DNA of 64,000 nt. Source: Mobilitalea sibirica. Its GTDB lineage: Bacteria; Bacillota; Clostridia; Lachnospirales; Lachnospiraceae. The position numbers and the translations under genes are program-made. The notes under the pieces are model-generated. The model was not told where the DNA came from and did not search any database. It saw only the letters and a program-made list of their open reading frames with translations. The stretch lies in the NCBI RefSeq assembly GCF_015999265.1, contig NZ_JAEAGR010000013.1:62001-126000 (forward strand). Direction: 5' to 3'. Positions 9,060-19,601 of this stretch are shown piece after piece; within the stretch, counting starts at the first letter, position 1, and the number at the start of each line of letters is the position of its first letter.

Positions 9060-11498
9060 TTAGTATTGCTCTTCTTCTTTTTTACGGAGTTTACGTTTAT
9101 ATATGCTAATAATAGATTTATAAGTAATTGGGATAAAGAGAAGGAATACAACCACCTCAATAATTATAAATACCCAAGTAGGTAGAATCTGTTTTTTAGG
9201 GGTTGGCATGACAGGATTGAATACTTCTTCAAATTCGCCTCCCATACCTGGGTCCCATGCCTGAGCCCCATTTACCATGGTCTCAAATTCCTTAATATAT
9301 TGAATCTCATCCCCATTGCTATCCTCAAACGTTATGATTACGGTTCCTTTCGCCATACCTTCCATATTCGGCATCACATCGAATTCTACATAAGAGGAAC
9401 CTCCCTCCGGGACATTACCGATAAAATACATATTACCGTCTGCTTTAGTAAAGTCTCCCTCAACAGTTGCTATCACATTGTTAAGAGGTGATCTTCCCAT
9501 ATTATAAAATTCAAAGGATAGAGTTGCCGGATTACCTGCTACTACCATTCCGTCATAGGAGTAGACATTAACGTAATCAACCACCGGCCTCGAATTCTCA
9601 ACCGCCTGAAGATTTAATTCCAACTCTTTGGTTTCACCGATTTCACCGGTCTGTGGATTAGGTTCTAATCCGTCATATTCATATTCTATTGTTATTTTAA
9701 ATGGATACGTTTTTGTACTGGCATCGGATTTTACCTTAAGCTCAATGGTGTTAGATACGGTTTCACCCGGATCTATCTTATTGATAAAAAAGCTGTTGCT
9801 ACCCTTAGTAACGGAAAAAATATTTTCAGCCTGAGAAACCGTTACCGTCATATTTTTTGCTGCTACCGCAGCATTGGTGTTATATAAATCAAAGGTGAAG
9901 TTAAAGATAGATCCTGCCCGCAGTTCTTCCACATCCGCATAATAATTACTAACAATTATTTTCGGCTTACTACTGCTACCTATATCATTTTGAACATCAA
10001 GAATTGGTATGTCCACCTTATCACTTCCACCGGTATAAGCAATGTTTAATGTTAAATGATTTAATCCTTCTGTTATACTTTCTGAAACCTCTAGAGGTAT
10101 TGTAACCCTCTTCTTCTCTCCGCCTTTTAATATTTCAACATATTGATAAGGTACAGATTCCTGTGGTATAAATGTATTACCGGATAATTCGGTTAAGATT
10201 TTAAGCTCAGTTACATCAACGGAGCTTTTATTCTCAAGATCAAAGGAAACCTCAAGCTTTTCTCCTGCTTTCGGTACAGCCGGACTTTGCTTTACTCCAC
10301 TAACGACAATACTGGGTTTATCACCCGATGCCCCTCCTATAACCTCGGGATAAATTGTCTTGGTGCTGCTATAAAGGATACCGAACTCATCCTTATAAGT
10401 AATATTAATTTTAAGCTCTTTAAAGCCACCGGCTGCCTGTTTCGATACGATTAACGGTATCTTTGCATCCTTTGTGTTATCTGCTTTTATGGTTCCGACA
10501 TATAATTCATCCGTAAAATAGTTCTTAATAAAACTTTCTACCCCAATGCTGGCATTATCTACAGATACTTCTACTTCCTCAGCTGTTGACAACCCTACAT
10601 TCTGTAACGAGGCAATCAGAATAAAATCATCACCCGGCTTTAATTCACCCTTATAGGTAATGCTTTGTATATCAATATTAGGAGCATTATGATTCTCTTC
10701 CACCCCAATCGTTACATTCCTACTCTCCGTCAATTCTGCTCCTTCCAGATTTTTATAGCTAAAATTAATGGTTAAGGATTTTTTTCCCGTGGTTGTGGTA
10801 GGAAGTATGGTTACCGGTAATGTTACTATCTGCTTCTCACCGGGTTTCAAATCACCAATCTTCATATCATCCACAGAATATCGTTGCACAATACCGCTTT
10901 CACCGTATTGAACACTGAGGTATGTATTTCTTGCCATGATTTCACCTTCATTTTTTACTTCAAAGGCTAAATCAGTATCACTTCCTGCTACCGTATCTTT
11001 CAGAGTGGCCCCTTTTACAGTTAACTGAGCAGGTATTTTCTCTTCCAAAATATTAATATCCAGGTCTATGGTGGAGGTAACAGTGACCTTGTCAAAATAA
11101 TAATAGATACCGGATATCTCTAACTGTACCGGATATGATTTGATTTTAGCTGTTTCTTTTGCAGTAACATCAAACTCAACAAAGGCCTTGCTATAAGGAT
11201 TAATTGAAATGACGTCTCCGCCACTTTCCATCATGAGCTTTGGATGTGAATACGAAAAGGGTGAATCTGTATTACTATCCTTAAGAGTTACTTTCGGATC
11301 ATAAATTACATTCTCTGTTACTTTAATCGGAACCTTCAAAGTTACAGTTTCTCCAGCTTTCGCAATATAATCATTCGAGCCATCTCCAAGTATAACCTTG
11401 GGTTCACCCGCTGCCTTAGCCATGTTACTATTTCCCATCATACCTGATACAATTAAAACGATTGCTATGATTGCAACGAATATCCTTTTTAACTTCAT
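9060..11498 (-). CDS. Exported CARDB/COG1361-like repeat protein with C-terminal anchor
   Basis: 812 residues. A signal peptide (about 1-30, FVAIIAIVLIVSGMMG...AKAAG) is followed by at least five Ig-like beta-sandwich repeats of about 110-130 residues. Each has the type 'GD/PSIVVSGVKQSPAVPKAG', then 'F(D/E)(L/V)xN', typical of CARDB/NPCBM-associated or COG1361 S-layer-like domains. One membrane helix (about 775-797) and a basic tail RKLRKKEEEQY close the protein. It would be tethered to the outer face of the membrane. It is cotranscribed with the ATPase upstream and two membrane proteins downstream, so it is likely the extracytoplasmic arm of the ABC system, perhaps for adhesion or for handling a surface polymer. 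Function is inferred from context only. Confidence 0.82.
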   Translation of the reverse strand: MKLKRIFVAIIAIVLIVSGMMGNSNMAKAAGEPKVILGDGSNDYIAKAGETVTLKVPIKVTENVIYDPKVTLKDSNTDSPFSYSHPKLMMESGGDVISINPYSKAFVEFDVTAKETAKIKSYPVQLEISGIYYYFDKVTVTSTIDLDINILEEKIPAQLTVKGATLKDTVAGSDTDLAFEVKNEGEIMARNTYLSVQYGESGIVQRYSVDDMKIGDLKPGEKQIVTLPVTILPTTTTGKKSLTINFSYKNLEGAELTESRNVTIGVEENHNAPNIDIQSITYKGELKPGDDFILIASLQNVGLSTAEEVEVSVDNASIGVESFIKNYFTDELYVGTIKADNTKDAKIPLIVSKQAAGGFKELKINITYKDEFGILYSSTKTIYPEVIGGASGDKPSIVVSGVKQSPAVPKAGEKLEVSFDLENKSSVDVTELKILTELSGNTFIPQESVPYQYVEILKGGEKKRVTIPLEVSESITEGLNHLTLNIAYTGGSDKVDIPILDVQNDIGSSSKPKIIVSNYYADVEELRAGSIFNFTFDLYNTNAAVAAKNMTVTVSQAENIFSVTKGSNSFFINKIDPGETVSNTIELKVKSDASTKTYPFKITIEYEYDGLEPNPQTGEIGETKELELNLQAVENSRPVVDYVNVYSYDGMVVAGNPATLSFEFYNMGRSPLNNVIATVEGDFTKADGNMYFIGNVPEGGSSYVEFDVMPNMEGMAKGTVIITFEDSNGDEIQYIKEFETMVNGAQAWDPGMGGEFEEVFNPVMPTPKKQILPTWVFIIIEVVVFLLFIPITYKSIISIYKRKLRKKEEEQY

Positions 11499-11647
11499 AC
11501 TTATTCCCTCATCTTCCTTTCAATTTTTGATCTTTATCTATATAAACTTCGTTCTTATCCATACAGAAGAATCTTTATGAGTATTACCGGTACTCTTAAT
11601 AACCACGTCTACCCAAGGCATTCTCCGGTGGATTGGGCGATAACTTC

Positions 11648-12424
11648 CTATGAAATATCCGCAATCACTTCATCGCTATTCTCGATACAATCTTCATCTT
11701 CGTCATTAAGATGATCCGTTTTAAGTTCTTCTATTTCTTCAATTTTCCCATCTAAAATATGTATAATTTTATCTGCGTATTTCGTTAATTCGCTGTCATG
11801 GGTTACCATAACAATGGTCTGATGATTGGTATTAGCCATTTCTTTAATAAGCTCCATTACTTCTTTCGAAGTTTTTGAGTCAAGATTACCGGTTGGTTCA
11901 TCTGCAAATACAATTTCAGGATTATCAACAAATGCTCTGGCAATACCAACTCTTTGCTGCTGGCCACCGCTCATCTCTTTTGGTTTATGCTTCAGTCTGG
12001 AACCCAGCCCTACTTTTACCAACATATCCTTTGCCAGTTTCTTTCGTTTCTTGTTACCCATATGTTTGAAAACCAGAGGTAACTCCACGTTCTCTAAGGC
12101 AGTCATGGCATTCATTAGATTATAGGATTGAAATACAAAACCCAAATTATTCTGCCTGAACTTTGCCAATCCTTTTTCGCTCATTCTATGTACATTTCTG
12201 CCCTTAATAATAATCTGACCGGAAGTCAATTTCTCAATACCAGCCATTAGATTAAGTAAAGTTGATTTACCGGAACCGGATGCACCATACAGACAACAAA
12301 ACTCACCTCGTTTGATGGTAAAGCTTACATCATCTACTGCACAAATCCGTTCATGCCCCATCCGATATATCTTTTTTGCATTTTTTACTTCAATTATATT
12401 TTCATTCTTAACTTTATTCTTCAT
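11648..12424 (-). CDS. ABC transporter ATP-binding protein (MacB/LolD type)
   Basis: 258 residues. Walker A GASGSGKS, Q-loop FVFQSYNL, signature MSGGQQQRVGIARA, Walker B IVFADEPTGNLDSKT and the switch His in VMVTHDSEL are all present. The GNLDS after the Walker B glutamate is typical of the MacB/LolD/FtsE group. The last 35 residues form an acidic tail not seen in most members of the family. It is the first gene of the operon with the exported repeat protein, the acidic single-pass protein and the FtsX-type permease, and would power that complex. Confidence 0.92.
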   Translation of the reverse strand: MKNKVKNENIIEVKNAKKIYRMGHERICAVDDVSFTIKRGEFCCLYGASGSGKSTLLNLMAGIEKLTSGQIIIKGRNVHRMSEKGLAKFRQNNLGFVFQSYNLMNAMTALENVELPLVFKHMGNKKRKKLAKDMLVKVGLGSRLKHKPKEMSGGQQQRVGIARAFVDNPEIVFADEPTGNLDSKTSKEVMELIKEMANTNHQTIVMVTHDSELTKYADKIIHILDGKIEEIEELKTDHLNDEDEDCIENSDEVIADIS

Positions 12425-12558
12425 ATAACACCTTCCAAACTAGGACGTGATTAAGCATCTTCCTTATAATGCTACAACATAAATCTTAAATAATGACTAT
12501 ATTATTTCTTAATTTTTTCTTACATTTCTATTAAAATACTCTATCATAACGAATCCCC

Positions 12559-13767
12559 TTATTCTTTTTTATATTCTTTCATTGGCATTTCTTTCTTCGT
12601 AGCCTCTTTACGATCATATCTATGGTTAATAAAACGGGCAAAAACCAGTTTTATATAAGCACCCACCGGAACAGCTAAAAGCATTCCTAAAAACCCTCCG
12701 AGGGCGCTCCCGAAAATCAAGGATATAATGACAATGAGAGGATGAATTTCAATTGACTTGCTTAGTAGCTTAGGGCCGATAAGATTGCCATCGATAAATT
12801 GAATTACCGCTAAGGCAATTAAAGAAATTAACAGCGTCTTAATATCCCCATTAATCAGGCAGACGATGGTTGTACTAATATACGCTACAATCGGTCCAAA
12901 ATATGGTATCAGATTCCCTATACCTGCAAAAATGCCGATTACAATTGCAAACTTAACTCCGGTTATGGAAAGCACTAAACTGATTAATACCATCATAACA
13001 AAGGCATCTGTTAACTGTCCTCTAATATACCCTGAAAAAACTCGGTCCAAATCATGTATTGTTTTTCTCATTCTTTTATTGGCACTTTCCGGGAATAAAG
13101 CAACAGAGATTTTCCTGACATATTCCATAAACAACCGGCCGTCAATCAGGAAGTAGAAGCCAATAATAAAACTAAAGATAAAGGTTGTTAAATACCCAGA
13201 TATATTACTAATCGATGTTATCGTGGATTTTGAGAAATTCATCAACGTATTAAGAATAAGTTGTGTAGCATCCTGAACATATTTCTCAAACTCATCCGAT
13301 TGAATATCTAGTTCTTTCATCTTAGTGATAATTGAGTCATATAATTCATTCAAACTATTCATATACTCTTCACTTAGTCGCACAATATCATCGAAATTCG
13401 CCAGTCTTAGCTGGTCAGTTACACTAAATACCAAAAGTGAAATTAATCCTGAGAATGCCATAACCAGCAGTATAGCAGATAAAATGGCTGCAAAAGTCCT
13501 AGGAGTCTTAATCCACTTAAATATCTTATATTTTTTAAATTTTGATTCAAAAAAGCTTACAATCGGATCCAACAGGTATGCAAAAGCAAATCCTAAAATA
13601 AGAGGCTTAATCACTTTAATCACCCAACCGATTCTCTCCATTATCTCCCGCATAATCGCCGGTGCATTTTCTACAATACGGCTGAGTGCATAAATGATAA
13701 TTGATGTAATGATAACATACAAAGATATCTGCATGTATTTTCCGTTGTATTTATCTTTCCATTTCAT
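12559..13767 (-). CDS. AI-2E family transporter (YtvI/YdiK-like membrane protein)
   Basis: 402 residues with about eight membrane helices: two or three near the N-terminus (about 12-33, 45-70), a long amphipathic region (about 110-180), then helices including IGIFAGIGNLIPYFGPIVAYIST and DGNLIGPKLLSKSIEIHPLIVIISLIFGSALGGFLGMLLAVP. These are signatures of the AI-2E transporter (PerM/YdiK) family. Substrates vary among members (Na+/H+ exchange in some, a sporulation role for YtvI) and cannot be read from sequence. The last 25 residues are basic and cytoplasmic. The gene follows the cytidylate-kinase-like gene by 11 bases, so the two are one operon. Confidence 0.88.
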   Translation of the reverse strand: MKWKDKYNGKYMQISLYVIITSIIIYALSRIVENAPAIMREIMERIGWVIKVIKPLILGFAFAYLLDPIVSFFESKFKKYKIFKWIKTPRTFAAILSAILLVMAFSGLISLLVFSVTDQLRLANFDDIVRLSEEYMNSLNELYDSIITKMKELDIQSDEFEKYVQDATQLILNTLMNFSKSTITSISNISGYLTTFIFSFIIGFYFLIDGRLFMEYVRKISVALFPESANKRMRKTIHDLDRVFSGYIRGQLTDAFVMMVLISLVLSITGVKFAIVIGIFAGIGNLIPYFGPIVAYISTTIVCLINGDIKTLLISLIALAVIQFIDGNLIGPKLLSKSIEIHPLIVIISLIFGSALGGFLGMLLAVPVGAYIKLVFARFINHRYDRKEATKKEMPMKEYKKE

Positions 13768-13778
13768 ATTAATAACCG

Positions 13779-14399
13779 TTATCTCCTTTCCCCATTTTCA
13801 AGAAAATGAATGATGCACTGAACTGCACCGTCAATACCGACATAATTACTCTTTATGGAAAGGTGATAATTCTCAGCTCTTCCCCATTTCTCACTGGCAT
13901 GATAATTATAATAATTTGCTCTGCGTTTATCAATTTTTAAGATGGAATCCTCCGCTTTATTCTCCTGCAGATGATAATGATTTATCGCTCTTTCTCTACG
14001 GTAATCTAAATCAGCCCATACAAATATATTCACAACATTATCCATGTCTCTCAATACATAGTCCGCACATCTACCTACAATTACGCACGGACCTTCCATG
14101 GCAACTTTACGAATTACATTGGATTGTGCCAGATAAATCTGATCATCTAAGGATAGATGAGTAAACCCGATGTCCTGATTACCATATGCGTTCATTCCCA
14201 TGGCGATGGAATATAGAAGGCTGTTGGTTGCTTTTTTTTCTGCATTTTCAAATGCCGCTTCCGCAAAGCCGCTTTCTTTTGCAGCCCTTGTAATTAATTC
14301 ATTATCATAAAACGGAACTCCTAATCTTTTGGCAAGTTTTTCACCAATTTCTCTTCCTCCGCTGCCGTATTGCCGGCTGATTGTTATAATACTGTTCAT
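13779..14399 (-). CDS. Cytidylate kinase-like family protein
   Basis: 206 residues. The N-terminus IITISRQYGSGGREIGEKLAKRLGVPFYDNELI is the P-loop form (GSGGREIG) of the cytidylate-kinase-like family (COG1102-related), followed by VIVGRCADYVL and FVWADLDYRRERAI. Unlike true Cmk (about 225 residues with the CMP-binding insert), this group has no proven substrate; a nucleotide or small-molecule kinase is likely. It is the first gene of a pair with the AI-2E-family gene. Confidence 0.82.
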   Translation of the reverse strand: MNSIITISRQYGSGGREIGEKLAKRLGVPFYDNELITRAAKESGFAEAAFENAEKKATNSLLYSIAMGMNAYGNQDIGFTHLSLDDQIYLAQSNVIRKVAMEGPCVIVGRCADYVLRDMDNVVNIFVWADLDYRRERAINHYHLQENKAEDSILKIDKRRANYYNYHASEKWGRAENYHLSIKSNYVGIDGAVQCIIHFLENGERR

Positions 14400-14532
14400 A
14401 CTGGGTACTCCTATCTAAATTTTTCCATACTATATATATATATTATATCATAGCTCCTGACTGCTAAGAAACTATATTTAACTTTAATTTCAATTCCTTA
14501 AGGTCTATCGCTTATTCTCATTAATTCTATTA

Positions 14533-17142
14533 TCATACTCTTAAAACTACCTTCAGATAAAATCTCTTGATAAAGGAAGCCTTCCGATACACATTGTCTT
14601 TAACCTCTCTATGAAAATGTTCGACCACCAGAAGCTCACCTACGCTGATCACATCTTTTCCAAATCTAGCTTTCCATACAATATCCATACAATGCTTAAA
14701 GGAAGCTCTATCTACATAGCTACAATTTTCTGTAACATGTATAATATGATCTTCTAGATATCTGGCTCTTTTGGGTAAGGCACGGCAGGATTTAAAAAGC
14801 TTTTCCAACTTTTCATAGATTAAGAGTGCTTTATTGCTATTATTGATAGACATCATAATCCTTCTATTCTTTATTCTAATAATAAAATAGATAATCGGGC
14901 CCGTACCAACCAATATAATTATCGCAAGCATAAACAAAGGTTTGATGGTAGCCTTCTCCTTCGTTTCTTTTCCTATCAGCTCTTCATCAGTTTCAGTATC
15001 GGGTTCCTCCCCCTCCTTATTCTGTTTCGTAGAATGCTCTTTTTCTTCTTCCGGCATTTGATTAGTCTCAGTAGGAGTCTCAGTTGGTGCTACCGTAACA
15101 GACTCTTCCTCTTCTTTTATCTCTTCACCAATTATGGATAATTCGCCCACAACCTCTTCCGTATTTTCTAATCCGGCTCCCGGTGTAAACTCGATTGGAA
15201 ACCAACCTAAACCGTCAAGATAAACCTCAACCCATGCATGGGCATTATAATCATTTACACTAACCTCTACTAAGGTTGAATCATTATAAGAGGCTCTTCC
15301 GTCTGCATAAATTATAACTGACTGTGTATACTCTGTCTGTTTTATTATGTCAGAAGAACTGACCGCATACCCTTCTGCGTACCTTGCAGGATAACCCATA
15401 GCCCGTAACATAAGTACCGCAGCGGAAGCATAATGAGAGCAGTAACCCACTTTATTATCATACAGAAAATATTCAACAAAATCCTTATCTTTTGGAAGCC
15501 TTCCCGGGGATAAGGTATAGTCCGTATTACTGTGCAAATAATTTTTTATATACTGTATCGCATTTTGAATTGTTGTTGTACCAAGTTCTTCATTTTTACC
15601 AGAAAAATTTTCTTTCAATCTATTAAGATTGTGTTCCGGTAATTTCGTATATACATCATAAACATAGTCACGATATAACTTTTCATAGATTGGATAATCA
15701 CCAAGAGGTTGATCTAAAGCTTCTATATTAGGTAACATTTCATCTTGTAGTGAAAGTCCAAAATAATAGTCCAGAACGTAATTATCGTTTCTATGTTCCG
15801 GTTTCGCATATAAATCCCACTCGTATCTAACATCATCCAATATGCTAAAATCAGCAAGATAAGGTGCATAGATATAATTCTTTGATGCCTCTAGATAATC
15901 AATTTTTATTTGTCCTTGCATGATCTGGTACTTCTCATGATACCAGGCAGAAGGATTACTGGGTAAGGAATCCCTGTCTAATAAATCAAGTTTTGAGATT
16001 TGTTTAAACAGGAGATTGCTTTGGTTTACCGCCTCAAATTTACCTAACGGTATTTCTTTTAAAAGTTTCTGATAATTGGCTCTCTGCTCTTTGTTATGAC
16101 CGTTCCAGCTATCTCCGGTATATACACTTCCGACATAACCTTTCAAATAGACCCCTTCCGATATGGATGAAAACGGCATTGTCAGTTTCAGATGTTGACT
16201 ATTGTTATATTGTATCTGGTCGACTCTACCGAGTTTCCCGCCATCCAATCCTCCCGTTGCTATATTTCTGTCCGGGGTTATATTCCAATTTGATACTCCA
16301 TATTTATTCGTAAAATCTTCAATTGAAAAATCATAAAGAAATGTCTGAATCTCAGATTTTATATCCTTAATTTCATATATCCGTTCATAATCCTTTGGTG
16401 AAACAAACAGTTTAATAAGAAAGAATAGACCTAAACTTAACATGCATATTATGAAAGCTGAACTTAGATTGACTCTGTGTATTAACGACTTCTGATTCTT
16501 AGTTACAGTGATTTTCCCAGAGCCATATGCTTTGGATAAAAACAACATAATAAGAATATATATAATCAGTTGTTTCTCAGAGGGTATAATACCAACAGCT
16601 AAGCTAAAAGCGATTGGGATAAGTAGCAAGATATAATTTATACTTATAAACCTGTTCCGTAAAATAGCAGCCGTTAATAAACCTATTAAAGGTATTAGAA
16701 GCATTATAACAAATAATGTTATGTCTTGGGTTTGGGTTGTATAGTCCGCCAAAAACCGCTTTCCCGCAAAACCATAATAATCCGATACTTTATCAATCAC
16801 AGAATTTTCAATGATAAAAAAGGCATTCAATATCTGTCCCATTCTCTTATATAGAACCAAAAGATATATTACAGCTATACCAATCATTTTTATTATGTCA
16901 TGGAAAGGATTTAAAAACAGAAAAAATAGCCCTGTACTAATAAAAGCTACAGAGATTAGAAGATGATAGTTTGATACGGATAAGCTTAAACAGTATACAA
17001 CTATCGATATAGTATTGTAGGCTCCAACCATGATCGCCAAGAATTGAACCAACTTTATATAATATGGCAGAGCAGTATGTTTATCATCCGCCAAATATAC
17101 CGTGTTATCTATTGTTATTCCATCTTTCACTTTTTGGCTCAT
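14533..17142 (-). CDS. Membrane-bound transglutaminase-like protein
   Basis: 869 residues. Five or six membrane helices (about 25-235) are followed by an extracytoplasmic domain with the transglutaminase core. The nucleophile is in VGYCSHYASAAVLMLRAMGYPARY, and the His is in NAHAWVEVYLDGLGWF. The third residue region reads IEFTPG where many relatives have DPT. A Thr/Glu/Pro-rich linker (about 680-740) leads to a further membrane helix (about 746-767) and a cytoplasmic C-terminal DUF4129-like segment. The family occurs with MoxR and DUF58 proteins, as here (24 bases downstream of the DUF58 gene). The set is thought to act in cell-envelope protein assembly or peptide cleavage; no substrate is known. 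Confidence 0.88.
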   Translation of the reverse strand: MSQKVKDGITIDNTVYLADDKHTALPYYIKLVQFLAIMVGAYNTISIVVYCLSLSVSNYHLLISVAFISTGLFFLFLNPFHDIIKMIGIAVIYLLVLYKRMGQILNAFFIIENSVIDKVSDYYGFAGKRFLADYTTQTQDITLFVIMLLIPLIGLLTAAILRNRFISINYILLLIPIAFSLAVGIIPSEKQLIIYILIMLFLSKAYGSGKITVTKNQKSLIHRVNLSSAFIICMLSLGLFFLIKLFVSPKDYERIYEIKDIKSEIQTFLYDFSIEDFTNKYGVSNWNITPDRNIATGGLDGGKLGRVDQIQYNNSQHLKLTMPFSSISEGVYLKGYVGSVYTGDSWNGHNKEQRANYQKLLKEIPLGKFEAVNQSNLLFKQISKLDLLDRDSLPSNPSAWYHEKYQIMQGQIKIDYLEASKNYIYAPYLADFSILDDVRYEWDLYAKPEHRNDNYVLDYYFGLSLQDEMLPNIEALDQPLGDYPIYEKLYRDYVYDVYTKLPEHNLNRLKENFSGKNEELGTTTIQNAIQYIKNYLHSNTDYTLSPGRLPKDKDFVEYFLYDNKVGYCSHYASAAVLMLRAMGYPARYAEGYAVSSSDIIKQTEYTQSVIIYADGRASYNDSTLVEVSVNDYNAHAWVEVYLDGLGWFPIEFTPGAGLENTEEVVGELSIIGEEIKEEEESVTVAPTETPTETNQMPEEEKEHSTKQNKEGEEPDTETDEELIGKETKEKATIKPLFMLAIIILVGTGPIIYFIIRIKNRRIMMSINNSNKALLIYEKLEKLFKSCRALPKRARYLEDHIIHVTENCSYVDRASFKHCMDIVWKARFGKDVISVGELLVVEHFHREVKDNVYRKASFIKRFYLKVVLRV

Positions 17143-17166
17143 CTAAACCTCCATGAACAAATAAAA

Positions 17167-18405
17167 CTAAACCAGCTTCATATGCTCCATTGTTGCTTTC
17201 ACATTGCCTGTATCAACGGTTAAAAATCCAATTCCCATTTCTTTCATTTTCGACAGTAATTCCTCTGTAGCCTGAAGTTTATTATGTCTCTTATTATCAT
17301 CGTTGAACAGTTTAAAGGTATCATGAACATAAATTACTTGCCTGTCACTGGCTTTCATCATTAAAAGGGAATTAAGTTGTAAAGTGGATACCTCACCGGT
17401 TACATAGAACAAATCCGTATACTGGTCATTGGGATGCTCTGACAGATAAGCCGGTATAACGTCCATACCTTCTGTGTAAGGGCCGGACTGTAATAATCCG
17501 TCAACTGCTTCAAACAGGTCTTTCTCCTGAACAATCCTTACTCGTCTGCATATACCATGGGTTTCATCATACCAAGAAAAATAATGTATTTGCCCTTTCA
17601 ACATAAAGGAATAGGATAAGGACAGAGCGCATTCCAATAATGCATCCATATAAATCAGTGTATCCTCATTTTTTGAAACGCTTAAATTAGCAAAAATAAG
17701 GATCGAACAATTAAGCGGTTCACTAAAATCCTTAATCATCAACTGATTTTGTTTTACACTCAGCTTCCAATGAATACGTTGGGGCCTGTCCCCTTCTCTG
17801 TATTCACGAATTGCAAAAACTTCAGACGGATCATCACCGCTTTTAACTTGGGAAAAAACATCGCTTTCCACCAGCATTTTATTTCTATTTATAATATATT
17901 CCTCAGAGATTTCATGCATTTTGGGCAGAATTGCTATTTTTACCTCACCCTTTTGAGATTTTCTTAATGAAAACATTCTTAAGTAGTCAAATATCCTTAA
18001 TTTTGCCAAAGAAACCTCTAGGTTTCCGGCATGTTCAGATTGGATATGAAAGATGACTCCGGTACTGGTTTTGCAATTAACCGATACTGTAATATCCTTA
18101 CTATGTTTCTTATTTGAGAATGTATTACGGTAAGATAGATAGATCGTCAGATTGGGTATCGGGAATACTGTCGGATTATTTATTTGAACTGTTACCGGTA
18201 TCGTCTCACCTTTTCCGGCTACATGTACAACTGAAACCAGCTCAGCAGAAATCATCCCATAGATATAACTAAGAATCCCAAACATGATAAACGGAATTAC
18301 GGCCACCGTTAAAAAGATGATTCCCATAACGTATTCATTATATAGAATGGAAAGTAGCCCCACTGAGGCTAAAAGCATCAAATATCTGATTTTGTTTTGA
18401 AGCAT
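17167..18405 (-). CDS. DUF58 domain protein
   Basis: 412 residues. Two membrane helices at the N-terminus (about 10-50) precede an Ig-like extracellular stretch (about 60-150) and the DUF58 signature REYREGDRPQRIHWKLSVKQ (near residues 200-220). The remaining part has the fold of a VWA domain with degenerate metal site (CSILIFANLSVSKNE in place of DxSxS). It is the middle gene of the MoxR-DUF58-transglutaminase operon. In this family the MoxR ATPase is thought to act as a chaperone on the VWA-like partner. Confidence 0.88.
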   Translation of the reverse strand: MLQNKIRYLMLLASVGLLSILYNEYVMGIIFLTVAVIPFIMFGILSYIYGMISAELVSVVHVAGKGETIPVTVQINNPTVFPIPNLTIYLSYRNTFSNKKHSKDITVSVNCKTSTGVIFHIQSEHAGNLEVSLAKLRIFDYLRMFSLRKSQKGEVKIAILPKMHEISEEYIINRNKMLVESDVFSQVKSGDDPSEVFAIREYREGDRPQRIHWKLSVKQNQLMIKDFSEPLNCSILIFANLSVSKNEDTLIYMDALLECALSLSYSFMLKGQIHYFSWYDETHGICRRVRIVQEKDLFEAVDGLLQSGPYTEGMDVIPAYLSEHPNDQYTDLFYVTGEVSTLQLNSLLMMKASDRQVIYVHDTFKLFNDDNKRHNKLQATEELLSKMKEMGIGFLTVDTGNVKATMEHMKLV

Positions 18406-18488
18406 ATCCGCACCTAAGCCTGTTTTTGTTATTTGCAGGAGAATTTATCTTTTCTTATCAATGTTCCTGCTTAGTCATTGTTAAATTG

Positions 18489-19442
18489 TTAAGCATTTTT
18501 TGATATAATTTTTGGGGGACGGACAATCCGTAAGATATCATCCAATAGATTGTCCACTGTCACATTATTCACTCTTGCCTTAGGCTTTAAAATCATTCTG
18601 TGAGATGTAACATCTTTAAAGATGTATTGCACATCCATTGGTACTACATAATCCCTCCCGCTTAAAAAAGCAGTCGCTTTAACCATATTCATGAGAGCCA
18701 ATGAACCTCTGGGGCTTACACCCAACTCAATTAATGGATTTTCTCTGGTCTGCTGTACCAACAGGGTGATATAGTCATAGATAGAATCATGGACAAATAC
18801 ATCCTCTACCTGATTCTGCATCATTAAGATCTCATCTTTATCAACAACACGAATTACTTTCTCTAAAGGGTTTATATTCTGCCTTTCTTTCAAAATCCCA
18901 ATTTCACTTTTTCGATCCGGATATCCCATGGATAAACGTACCATAAAACGATCTAATTGTGATTCGGGCAGCATCTGAGTACCGATAGAACCAATTGGAT
19001 TTTGGGTCGCCATAACAACAAAAGGCTTTGGCACCTCTCTAGTAATACTGTCTACCGTAACCTTACCCTCCTCCATAACCTCCAATAAAGCAGATTGCGT
19101 CTTCGAGGAGGTTCGGTTTATTTCATCTGCGAGAAACAAATTGCACATTACGGCTCCCGGTTTAAATTGATAGCTATCCCCGTCCTTACTTAACAGGTTA
19201 AAGCCTACCACATCGGTGGGTAAGACATCCGGTGTAAATTGGAGTCTGCGATGGGTAAGTGCCATTGCCTTGGAAAATGCCAAAGCAAGTGTTGTTTTCC
19301 CTACCCCGGGATTGTCCTCCAGCAAGATATGTCCCTTAGCTAAGATAGCTGTTAGTACCTTACCGATTATGACTCGTTTACCAATTACTACTTTATTCAC
19401 TTCATCCATTATTTGTATTGCTTTTCCATTATATGGTCTCAT
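18489..19442 (-). CDS. MoxR family AAA+ ATPase
   Basis: 317 residues. Walker A is EDNPGVGKTT (near residue 40), Walker B LADEIN followed by RTSSKTQSALLEVMEEG, sensor 1 in MATQNP, and sensor 2 region GVSPRGSLAL. These are diagnostic for MoxR. It assembles as a hexamer in the cytoplasm and remodels or inserts cofactors into VWA-type partner proteins. It heads the operon with the DUF58 and transglutaminase-like genes. The intergenic region to the divergent xylanase gene is 159 bp and must hold both promoters. Confidence 0.93.
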   Translation of the reverse strand: MRPYNGKAIQIMDEVNKVVIGKRVIIGKVLTAILAKGHILLEDNPGVGKTTLALAFSKAMALTHRRLQFTPDVLPTDVVGFNLLSKDGDSYQFKPGAVMCNLFLADEINRTSSKTQSALLEVMEEGKVTVDSITREVPKPFVVMATQNPIGSIGTQMLPESQLDRFMVRLSMGYPDRKSEIGILKERQNINPLEKVIRVVDKDEILMMQNQVEDVFVHDSIYDYITLLVQQTRENPLIELGVSPRGSLALMNMVKATAFLSGRDYVVPMDVQYIFKDVTSHRMILKPKARVNNVTVDNLLDDILRIVRPPKIISKNA

Positions 19443-19601
19443 GTGACATACCCCGCCTTTGCTATTTGTTACTTGTTCATTATAACATAATTTTACTAAA
19501 ATTCAATTGTAATGCCTAGGAATCCTTGCTATAATTGGTATTATTTAGTACTTTAAGCTTTTGACTCCCTACTCAAAAAAATAAGAAAGAGGAAACGACG
19601 A

